Source of the DNA: Opitutia bacterium
GTDB lineage: Bacteria > Verrucomicrobiota > Verrucomicrobiia > Opitutales > Opitutaceae
Direction: 5' to 3'
Length of the DNA: 61,757 bases
Assembly: GCA_947474365.1 (NCBI GenBank)
Contig: CANJIU010000054.1
Span: forward strand, 1-61,757
Position numbers and translations under genes: made by a program. This document shows positions 44,208 to 51,662 of the stretch, piece after piece. The notes beneath the pieces were generated by a model, which worked only from the letters and a program-made list of their open reading frames with translations, was not told where the DNA came from and searched no databases. Within the stretch, counting starts at the first letter, position 1. Every line of letters begins with the position of its first letter.

Positions 44208-45034
44208 TCGCACTGTTCTTCCGATCGGTCGCGACCGGAGTGCGGCGTAGGACGGCGGTGCGCCGGTGCCGGTGGCTGGCGTTCGCGTTTTCGGCGGCGA
44301 GTGTGTTTGCCGCGCCGGCGGACAATCGGTCTACGGCGTATCCGTACGCCGGTCCACCCGCGGCGGTGGCCAAACCGTTGCAGGTGTTGCTGCTCACCGG
44401 CGCTGATCATCCGGCGCATGCCTGGCGACAGACGACGCCGGTCATCGTGACCGCACTTCACCAGGATCCGAGAGTGGAGGTGCGCGTCGTCGAGGATGCG
44501 CACTTCCTCGATTCGACGGCGCTCGCCCGCTACCACGTGGTCGTCCTACACTACATGAACTGGCGGACGCCGGCTCCCGGACCGGCGGCGCAGACGAATT
44601 TGCAACGCTTCGTGGAAGCCGGCGGCGGCCTGGTGCTCGTGCATTTTGCGTGTGGGGCGTGGCAGGAGTGGCCGCCCTTCGCGGGGCTCGCCGGACGCGT
44701 GTGGGATCCGCAACGTCGCGCCCACGACCCGCGCGGCTCCTTCCGCGTGGAAATCGCTTCGCCGGAACATCCGATCACCCGCGGCCTGGCCTCGTTCGAT
44801 ACCGACGACGAACTCTACACGTGTCTCGCCGGCGACTCCCCGATTGAAGTGCTCGCGACCGCCAAATCCAAGGTTGACCAGCAGGTTTATCCTATGGCGT
44901 TTGTACTCCGAGTCGGAAGGGGACGGGTTTTCCATTCGACGCTGGGGCACGACGTGAAGGCCCTGAACCCATCGACGCTTGAGTTGTTTCGCCGCGGTGT
45001 TGCGTGGACCGCCGGGCAGTCCCCCACGCCGTAG
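44204..45034 (+). CDS. ThuA-like (trehalose-utilisation type) glutamine-amidotransferase-fold protein
   Basis: 276 residues with a signal-like N-terminus. After about 55 residues comes LQVLLLTGADHPAHAW and, after RYHVVVLHYMNW, the helix FVEAGGGLVLVHFACGAW, the 'h.g...w' region of ThuA-domain proteins. HPITRGLASFDTDDELYT and GRVFHSTLGHDVKAL complete the fold. The family resembles class I glutamine amidotransferases but lacks their classic triad, and in trehalose systems acts with an Idh-like partner. Here the partner is the overlapping Gfo/Idh/MocA gene. A sulfatase gene follows within 62 bp, which fits sulfated-sugar use. Confidence 0.85.
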   Translation: MIALFFRSVATGVRRRTAVRRCRWLAFAFSAASVFAAPADNRSTAYPYAGPPAAVAKPLQVLLLTGADHPAHAWRQTTPVIVTALHQDPRVEVRVVEDAHFLDSTALARYHVVVLHYMNWRTPAPGPAAQTNLQRFVEAGGGLVLVHFACGAWQEWPPFAGLAGRVWDPQRRAHDPRGSFRVEIASPEHPITRGLASFDTDDELYTCLAGDSPIEVLATAKSKVDQQVYPMAFVLRVGRGRVFHSTLGHDVKALNPSTLELFRRGVAWTAGQSPTP

Positions 45035-45095
45035 GCATGCACCGGGTGACGGAGACAAAAAAGCAACCCCGGCGTCTGCCATCCCCCGCCATCGC

Positions 45096-46829
45096 ATGAA
45101 ACGTCTGCTCTTTCTCGCGCTATGGACCTTTGCCGCGGTCGCTGCGCAGGCCGCGGGGACGGGGGCGCGTCCGCCGAACATCATTTTGATCCTCGCGGAC
45201 GATCAGGGCTACGGCGACCTGGGGTGTCACGGTCATCCGTGTCTGAAGACGCCCGCCTTGGATGCCCTGCATCGCGAGAGCGTGCGGCTGACGAATTTTC
45301 ACATGGATCCGACCTGTGCGCCGACCCGCGCGGCGTTGCTGACGGGCAAGTATGCGACGCGAGTGGGAGTCTGGCACACGTTGCAGGGGCGTTCGATCCT
45401 GCGTCGGGAGGAGACGACGATGGCGGAGCTCCTGCGCGCGGGTGGATATCGCACCGGCATTTTCGGAAAATGGCATTTGGGCGACAATTATCCCTACCGC
45501 CCGGAGGACCGCGGATTCCAGGAGGTGGTGATTCACGGCGGCGCGGGGGTGGGGCAAAATCCCGACTACTGGGGCAACACCTACTTCGACGATCACTACC
45601 GCCGAAATGGGAGGTGGGAGAAATTCGACGGGTACTGCACCGATGTCTGGTTTCGCGAAGCCACCCGCTTCATCGATCGAAATCAAGCGGCTCCGTTTTT
45701 CTGCTACGTGCCGCTCAACGCCCCGCATTTCTGGCACCGGGCGCCGGAAAAGTACGTGAAGCCCTATCTCGCCCTCGGCATGGATCCGGACCGGGCGCTC
45801 TACTTTGGCATGATTGCGTGCATCGACGAAAACGTCGGACGGTTGCGGGAGCGCCTCGCGGAACTCGGGTTGCAGGACAACACGCTGCTCATCTATTCGA
45901 GCGACAACGGCCCGATGCCGAGCAAGGAGTCGCCCTTCTCGTTCAATGCCGGGATGCGCGGAGCCAAGGGCGGACCCTACGAGAATGGTCATCGGCTGCC
46001 GTGTTTTCTGTCCTGGCCGGCGGGCGGGATCTCTGGCGGACGCGACGTTCCCCAACTCACCGCCCATTTCGACCTGCTCCCCACGCTGCTGGAGTTGTGC
46101 GGCCTTCCTGCGCCCGCCCGCATCGCCTTCGATGGGCGCAGCCTCGCGCCGTTGTTGCGCGGACCAAAACCGGAGTGGCGCGAGCGCACCTTGATCGTGC
46201 ACAATCCGCGCGTGGAACGCCCGCAAAAGTGGCTTCGTTCCGCCGTCATGTCCGAGCGGTGGCGCCTCGTGAATGGCCGGGAGCTGTACGACCTCCGGGC
46301 TGATCCCGGTCAGAAACACGATGTGGCGGCCACCGAGGCAGACGTCGTGCAGCGACTGCGGTTGGAGTACGAGAAATGGTGGGACGCCCTCACGCCGCGC
46401 TTCGATGAGTCGGCCGAACTCTCGATCGGCGCACCAGAGGAGAATCCGGTCAAACTCACGTGTCACGACTGGCACTCGGTCCGTGCCCGCGAACTCGCGA
46501 CGTGGAATCCGCAGGTCATCCTCGACCGGGAGCAGGACAATGGCTGGTGGACGCTCCGTGTGGAGCGCGCCGGGACCTACACGTTTCGCCTGCAGGACCT
46601 GCCGGATGAAGCCCCCGGGGACAAACGCCTGCAGGCGGTGCGGGCACGATTGAAGATTGGCGGCTTGGATTTGCAGGAAGCCGTCGGCTCCGGCGCGACC
46701 TCCGTGATGTTCACCGCGACGTTGCCCGCGGGTCCCGCGCGCATGGACACCTGGTTGATCAAGGACGACGGTGCGATGCGCGGAGCACCGTTTGTGTATG
46801 TGGAATGGACGGGACCGGAACAGCGGTGA
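45096..46829 (+). CDS. Secreted type I sulfatase (formylglycine-dependent)
   Basis: 577 residues with a signal peptide (RLLFLALWTFAAVAAQAAG). Metal ligands D35 and D36 lie in LADDQGYGDLG; C74 in PTCAPTRAALLTGKYATR is the Cys of the C-x-P-x-R signature converted to formylglycine by FGE or anSME. GIFGKWHLGD and IYSSDNGPMPS supply the other active-site Lys, His, Asp and Asn. A C-terminal beta-rich extension (about 450-577) is unlike the minimal sulfatase and may bind carbohydrate. No FGE gene is in the window. It is the last gene of the propeller-oxidoreductase-ThuA-sulfatase series, so a sulfated glycan is a reasonable substrate. Confidence 0.95.
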   Translation: MKRLLFLALWTFAAVAAQAAGTGARPPNIILILADDQGYGDLGCHGHPCLKTPALDALHRESVRLTNFHMDPTCAPTRAALLTGKYATRVGVWHTLQGRSILRREETTMAELLRAGGYRTGIFGKWHLGDNYPYRPEDRGFQEVVIHGGAGVGQNPDYWGNTYFDDHYRRNGRWEKFDGYCTDVWFREATRFIDRNQAAPFFCYVPLNAPHFWHRAPEKYVKPYLALGMDPDRALYFGMIACIDENVGRLRERLAELGLQDNTLLIYSSDNGPMPSKESPFSFNAGMRGAKGGPYENGHRLPCFLSWPAGGISGGRDVPQLTAHFDLLPTLLELCGLPAPARIAFDGRSLAPLLRGPKPEWRERTLIVHNPRVERPQKWLRSAVMSERWRLVNGRELYDLRADPGQKHDVAATEADVVQRLRLEYEKWWDALTPRFDESAELSIGAPEENPVKLTCHDWHSVRARELATWNPQVILDREQDNGWWTLRVERAGTYTFRLQDLPDEAPGDKRLQAVRARLKIGGLDLQEAVGSGATSVMFTATLPAGPARMDTWLIKDDGAMRGAPFVYVEWTGPEQR

Positions 46830-46842
46830 GCGGATGGATGGA

Positions 46843-46856
46843 GGGCAAATTTGCCC
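46843..46856. promoter_or_regulatory. 14-bp perfect palindrome after the sulfatase gene
   Basis: GGGCAAATTTGCCC lies 13 bp beyond the sulfatase stop, at the start of a 235-bp gap before the next gene. It could be a regulator site for the following gene or a short hairpin ending the sulfatase transcript. No T-tract follows. Confidence 0.3.
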
Positions 46857-47064
46857 CGGATAGTCAGTGGCTTTGGCGGCTATTCATCAGCCTCGCTCTT
46901 CACGACGAACGGGAGGAGTATTTAACGTGGAACCGATCGGCGCCGAAGCTGCCACATCAGGCGCAACCAACGAAAAATCTACAGCCACGACGAAACGATG
47001 ATGTCTACGTCACCATGACGAATCTGATCAGCGAACGCCCAGAAAACCACCAGCTGGCCTCCTC

Positions 47065-48327
47065 ATGATCCGCGGGGCAAAATTCTTCGTGAAGGGCTGC
47101 GACGGCGCCGCGTGCGGGCCGTTCCGCTGGACTGCGGTCCGCGAGTGGGTGGCGGTCGGCTATTTTACGGCCGATGATGTCGTGAGGCTCGCCGATGTGA
47201 CGGAGTGGACCGCCATTGGGGGCATTCCAGAGTTGATGGCGACGCCGCCAGGCAATGAAACGAACGAGGCGCTCACGGCGCTCCGGCGTCGGGCCAGTGA
47301 AAAGAAACCCATCGCGCCGCGGACCGAAGCCTATCTCAAACGTCTGGGGTGTCCGGTCCGACCGGAACGGCTGAATCCTTACACGGCGTTTCTTTGGGTC
47401 CGGACCATGGAGGAATTCCATCCGCAACAGGCGGACGCCAACGAGCGATGGGCTGCCGGGGAAGCCTCGAACGACCGTGCTCACTCGGCGACGGAAAACG
47501 ACGCCACGCCGGCGCAGATCGAAAGCCTCCGCGCCAAGGGAATTGCCGTGCCGGTCGGCTTGACCCGGCTGCAGGCGCAGCGGCTGATTTCCGGTCCACC
47601 CACCGAGGGCCAGCTTAGGCGAATTCAGTTCTATGGAATCCCGCTGCCGGAAGGCGCGGGCAAGGATGAGGCGTCGGATTTGATCGACCGGCACATCCGC
47701 GAAAATTGGGACTCCGAAGAAGCCTACCAGGCGTCGCGCCGGAAAATTGAATCCGAGTGGGGTGACGGGAAAAAGACTGGCCCGGTCTTGAAGCTTCGTC
47801 CCGCGCCGCCGGCGGCCGATGCCAAGTTCGCCGCACCTTCCACGGTGCGTCAGGGTCCTCCAGCCGCACCGCCGGCTCATCGCAGTGTTGGGCCGCGTCC
47901 CACGCGCCGAACTCCCTCGAGAGCAATCATCATCTCCTGCTTGCTGGGTATGGTTGTCCTCGTGGCGGCCTGGGCGATCATGAGAAAACGGACGGGTGCC
48001 GATTCGAATCAAGCGGCGTTGGGATCCGCGAACCCAGCCGGGCGGGAAGCCGTGACGGCCGAGATCAATGTCGCCCGTTCGGTGACTGTGCTGGAGGCGC
48101 CGAATCGGAAGCTGGCGGAGCAACTCCGCGGGGTGGTCGTGGCTCTGCCGCTCACGGGAATCATGGGTGGCGCGGAACCACGTGCGCTGATCGACGGCCG
48201 GATGTACCGCGTCGGCGATGCGGTCGACCGGCCGCGCGGGGTTGTGATCCTGCAGATTGATTCTGACAAAAACACGGTGGTTTTTGGCGATGGCGCCGGC
48301 AGCATTGTGCGTCGTTTGCTCGAGTGA
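47065..48327 (+). CDS. GYF-like (DUF4339) and PilP-like single-span membrane protein
   Basis: 420 residues. The N-terminus (GAKFFVKGCDGAACGPF, then WVAVGYFTADDVVR) matches GYF_2/DUF4339 domains. Residues about 148-205 contain two tandem copies of a 'T..Q...L...gi.....t...A..LI' unit (ATPAQIESLRAKGI and PTEGQLRRIQFYGI, the second ending EASDLID). One membrane helix lies at about 286-306 (IIISCLLGMVVLVAAWAIM). The periplasmic tail resembles the HR/PilP fold of type II secretion or pilus proteins (LRGVVVALP, ALIDGRMYRVGDAV). An assembly or sensing role at the membrane is possible. No secretion genes are adjacent. Confidence 0.55.
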   Translation: MIRGAKFFVKGCDGAACGPFRWTAVREWVAVGYFTADDVVRLADVTEWTAIGGIPELMATPPGNETNEALTALRRRASEKKPIAPRTEAYLKRLGCPVRPERLNPYTAFLWVRTMEEFHPQQADANERWAAGEASNDRAHSATENDATPAQIESLRAKGIAVPVGLTRLQAQRLISGPPTEGQLRRIQFYGIPLPEGAGKDEASDLIDRHIRENWDSEEAYQASRRKIESEWGDGKKTGPVLKLRPAPPAADAKFAAPSTVRQGPPAAPPAHRSVGPRPTRRTPSRAIIISCLLGMVVLVAAWAIMRKRTGADSNQAALGSANPAGREAVTAEINVARSVTVLEAPNRKLAEQLRGVVVALPLTGIMGGAEPRALIDGRMYRVGDAVDRPRGVVILQIDSDKNTVVFGDGAGSIVRRLLE

Positions 48328-48446
48328 GCATGTGTGCCGTGAGGGTGCCGCTCGGTGGGTTACGGCGCTGAGATTTCCCCCGTTCCCGGCGCGATTTCCA
48401 CGGATGAGGCGTGCGGTCGGGAGACGTTTGTGCAAAGCAGTGCGGT

Positions 48447-49850
48447 ATGAGCCGACTCCTGATTCGCGCCGCTCTTGCCCTCATGTTGACGATCCCCGTT
48501 TGGGCGCAGCTGGACCTCGCCCCACTGGCCGCCGAATACCGCGCGGCCGAGGCAGCGTCCAAAGGCGGGTGGGGCGAGTCCGCCAGCGCGGACTCCGGGA
48601 CGCTGGGTTGGGGTGAAGGCGCACTGCTACAGGACTACGCCGCGATGTGGGAAGCGACGGCCGATGTCTACTGGCTGGAAAAAATCGCGCGGCATTTTGA
48701 CCGCATCATGGCGAATGCGTCGGACCCCGATGGCGACGGCTTCCTGAGCTGGCAGACGAAGAGCTACTCCTCGGCGGTCGCGTTTGCCGAGCGTCTCTCC
48801 AACGTCTCGGATGCGAAGATCGCTCCGGAACAGCAGAAAAACACCAACGGCGCCGCCGCGGCGAAATGCGAAGGACACACCTACCTGATTGAGTTTCAGA
48901 CGGGGCCAGCGCACTTCCGCATCCGGGATCGCAACAGCGGCCGCGTTCTCGCGGACAACGTGGCGTATCAGAGCGGGGCGAAGATCACCCAGATTGAGCC
49001 GTTCCGTTTTTCGATTTCGGGCCAGCCGCACCAGGGGGACCGTTTTCTCATCCGCACGATTGCGCCCGAAGCGCTGGAGTACGCGGTGCACCAGGGCATG
49101 TTCGTCTACCCGGTGGCGGTGTTCATCGAGGCGGTGAAGACGCGGCCGGCCCTGCAGCCGAAATTCGGGGCGGATGCGGAGCGCTTCCTGGCGTTTGTGC
49201 TCCGGCACGTGTTTGAGAAGAACGAGGAGGACTGGCTCGATTTGGGAGAGTCGGGTGGTTACCGCTTCATGCCGCGGATCACGGATCGCATGCCGAATCG
49301 GATCATGCCGCACAACCAGTATGCCACGCTTGCGCGGACCTGGCTGGTGTTGAAGGACGTGCCCGGGGTGCCTCCGCTCGTCGGCCGCCGGGCCGCTCAG
49401 ATGGTGCGATTCTTCCACGATCATCTCGAACTTGACGCCGCGCACGACGCCTATCGCTGGTACTACTCCGATTGGATCGAATACGGCCAGACGCAGCGTT
49501 CGCGCTTCGAGGACACTAGCCACGCCTGTCTCAATGTCTGCCTGGCGATCGAGGCGTCACGGCGGGGTGTGCTCTTCAATGACGCGGAGCTGCGACGGAT
49601 CGCCAACACGTGGCTCGCGGTGATGTGGAACCAGGATTCGGCGAATCCGCAGATGGCGGCGGCGGTCGACGGCCGCAAGCCGTACACGTTTTCCGCGCTG
49701 ACGTCCGGTTGGACGCAACTTTCGCAATGGGACCGAAGGGTCTACGAGCTGGCCGGGAAGGCCTTTCAGGCCGGGGAAAAGAAAAAGCGCTGGCAGCATA
49801 TTCCGGAACTCCTGCTGAGTGCCAAGCGGGCGGGCGTGCTGACGCCGTAG
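48447..49850 (+). CDS. Secreted protein, probably alpha/alpha-toroid (function unknown)
   Basis: 467 residues with a signal peptide (SRLLIRAALALMLTIPVWAQ). The middle and C-terminal parts are rich in aromatic helices such as QDYAAMWEATADVYWLEKIARH, RIMPHNQYATLARTWLVLKD and HAYDAYRWYYSDW-like segments; these resemble six-hairpin glycosidases or the C-terminal domain of D-glucuronyl C5-epimerases. A beta-rich insertion lies near residues 130-200. I cannot assign an activity. It stands alone, following the GYF/PilP-like gene by about 120 bp. The ATG at 48447 starts the signal peptide. Confidence 0.5.
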   Translation: MSRLLIRAALALMLTIPVWAQLDLAPLAAEYRAAEAASKGGWGESASADSGTLGWGEGALLQDYAAMWEATADVYWLEKIARHFDRIMANASDPDGDGFLSWQTKSYSSAVAFAERLSNVSDAKIAPEQQKNTNGAAAAKCEGHTYLIEFQTGPAHFRIRDRNSGRVLADNVAYQSGAKITQIEPFRFSISGQPHQGDRFLIRTIAPEALEYAVHQGMFVYPVAVFIEAVKTRPALQPKFGADAERFLAFVLRHVFEKNEEDWLDLGESGGYRFMPRITDRMPNRIMPHNQYATLARTWLVLKDVPGVPPLVGRRAAQMVRFFHDHLELDAAHDAYRWYYSDWIEYGQTQRSRFEDTSHACLNVCLAIEASRRGVLFNDAELRRIANTWLAVMWNQDSANPQMAAAVDGRKPYTFSALTSGWTQLSQWDRRVYELAGKAFQAGEKKKRWQHIPELLLSAKRAGVLTP

Positions 49851-50028
49851 CCCGGAAATTTCATTCTCAGCCTAACGACGGCGCAGAAACACGCGTTTTG
49901 GAAACGCCGCCTGCGCTCGGAACCTGGTGTGTTTCCGGGCTATTATCCGAGAACGGAGAGGGGGCGTTGATGCATCGACTCAACGCGATGCCCTTGCTTT
50001 CGCTGCTGCCGCAACTCATGCCTGACCC

Positions 50029-50436
50029 TTGCCCAAGACATCCGCTCCTTCGCTCCGCCCCACGATCCTGACGGTGGATGATGCCAAGGCCGTGCGCCGC
50101 CTCGCCCAGCAGGCGCTCCGCGATTTTGACTGCGAGGTGAGTGAGGCTGACAACGGGTTCAAGGCCCTATTCGCCATGGAGCGGACCTTGCCCGATCTCA
50201 TCCTCCTCGACGTCAACATGCCCACGATGGGTGGGCTGGAAATGCTCACCCTGCTTCGTTCCAAACCGGAGTTGAAGGAGATCCCGGTCATCATGCTGAC
50301 CTCGCCGGCCGATCACGCCGTCAGCGCCCAACTCGCGGCACTGGGCGTCAGCGACACCCTGATGAAGCCGTTCACTCCCGCGGAGCTGATCGAAAAAATC
50401 AGCCGCGTGCTCGACCTGAAACGGCTGCATTCGTGA
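50029..50436 (+). CDS. Single-domain response regulator (CheY-like)
   Basis: 135 residues, one receiver domain. Acidic pocket in LTVDDAKAV, phosphoacceptor Asp in LILLDVNMP (about residue 64), Thr in IMLTSPA and Lys in LMKPFTPAEL are all present, so it is competent for phosphorelay. There is no output domain and no kinase nearby. It starts at TTG 50029: the ATG at 50018 is out of frame and no ATG lies between the stop upstream and the VDD motif. It precedes rsmH by 24 bp and may be co-transcribed with it. Confidence 0.85.
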   Translation: MPKTSAPSLRPTILTVDDAKAVRRLAQQALRDFDCEVSEADNGFKALFAMERTLPDLILLDVNMPTMGGLEMLTLLRSKPELKEIPVIMLTSPADHAVSAQLAALGVSDTLMKPFTPAELIEKISRVLDLKRLHS

Positions 50437-50460
50437 GTCGAGGCCCGATTACGCTGCACC

Positions 50461-51552
50461 ATGCCTGACCCCAAATCTCCGTTGCCGCCCGACGGGGGCC
50501 TGGCGAACGAGCCGCCCTTGCGCGTGCGGCGTCCGCGCTACGCTGGACGAAATCCTCGCCGCTTCGCGGACAAATACAAGGAGCTCGATCCGGCGCGCTA
50601 TGCCGCCGATGTGACCAAGGTGCTCGCTGCGGGTAAGACTCCCGCCGGCAGCCACCGACCGATCATGGTGGCTGAAATTCTCGAGGTGCTCGCCCTCCAA
50701 CCCGGGGAAATCGCCGCGGATTGCACCCTCGGGTACGGCGGGCACGCCCGGGAATTGCTGGCACGCGTCGCCCCGGGCGGCCGGCTCATCGGGCTGGATG
50801 TCGATTCAGTCGAGCTCCCCAAGACCGTCGCGCGGTTGGGTGCCGCCGGGTGGGACGCGACTGCTTTTACGGCCGTCCATTCCAATTTTGCCGGGCTGTC
50901 GCGGGTGCTGGCGAAGCTCGATCTCGACGGCGTCGATGCCGTCCTCGCTGATCTCGGCGTTTCCTCGATGCAACTCGACGACCCGGCGCGCGGTTTCACG
51001 TTCAAGACCGACAGCCCGCTCGATCTGCGCCTGAACCCGGCGCGTGCGCCGTCCGCCACGGAGTGGCTTGCGCGGGTGTCCGTCGCGAGTCTGGCCATTG
51101 CGCTCACGGAAAACTCCGACGAACCTCACGCCGACCTGCTCGCCCGCGAACTCATCGTGTGCCGCGGCCAGACGCCGTTCACGCGGACTCGGCAGCTCGC
51201 CGATGCGATCCGAAGCATTCTACAAACGCACACGCCGCGGCACGACCCGGAGAGCGCCGACGACTGTGTGCGCCGTGTGTTTCAGGCGATTCGGATCGCG
51301 GTGAACGACGAATTCGGCGCGCTCGATCAGTTCCTGCGCCAGTTGCCCTCCTGCCTGAGGGCCGGCGGACGCGTGGCGATTCTCACGTTTCATTCCGGTG
51401 AGGACCGTCGGGTGAAGCACGCCTTCCGCGAAGGCTGCCGCACGGGCGTGTATGCCGCGGCGAGCGAAGAAATCAGCCGGGCCGGCCCGGAAGAACGGTG
51501 GGCCAACCCGCGCAGCACCTCGGCAAAACTCCGCTGGGCGGTGCGAGCGTGA
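50461..51552 (+). CDS. rsmH: 16S rRNA (cytosine-1402-N4)-methyltransferase RsmH
   Basis: 363 residues. HRPIMVAEILEVLALQPGE and DCTLGYGGHARELLAR form the SAM-binding start; AVLADLGVSSMQLDDPARGF and FKTDSPLDLRL are the classic RsmH signatures, and VAILTFHSGEDRRVK with STSAKLRWAVRA ends the protein. It methylates N4 of C1402 in the ribosomal decoding centre. About 60 N-terminal residues precede the usual start of homology, a longer extension than the roughly 310-residue family norm. Usually it opens the dcw division cluster after mraZ; here it is flanked by a response regulator and a convergent TonB receptor. Confidence 0.95.
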   Translation: MPDPKSPLPPDGGLANEPPLRVRRPRYAGRNPRRFADKYKELDPARYAADVTKVLAAGKTPAGSHRPIMVAEILEVLALQPGEIAADCTLGYGGHARELLARVAPGGRLIGLDVDSVELPKTVARLGAAGWDATAFTAVHSNFAGLSRVLAKLDLDGVDAVLADLGVSSMQLDDPARGFTFKTDSPLDLRLNPARAPSATEWLARVSVASLAIALTENSDEPHADLLARELIVCRGQTPFTRTRQLADAIRSILQTHTPRHDPESADDCVRRVFQAIRIAVNDEFGALDQFLRQLPSCLRAGGRVAILTFHSGEDRRVKHAFREGCRTGVYAAASEEISRAGPEERWANPRSTSAKLRWAVRA

Positions 51553-51662
51553 ACCACCCCAGGTAAACGGGGTCCGAGCGGTCAGCGTCGCGCAAGCCCG
51601 CGGCTTGAACCGCCGTTGGGATTACGCCTCGCCGGCGTCCGACTGAATGCCTCGAATCGACC

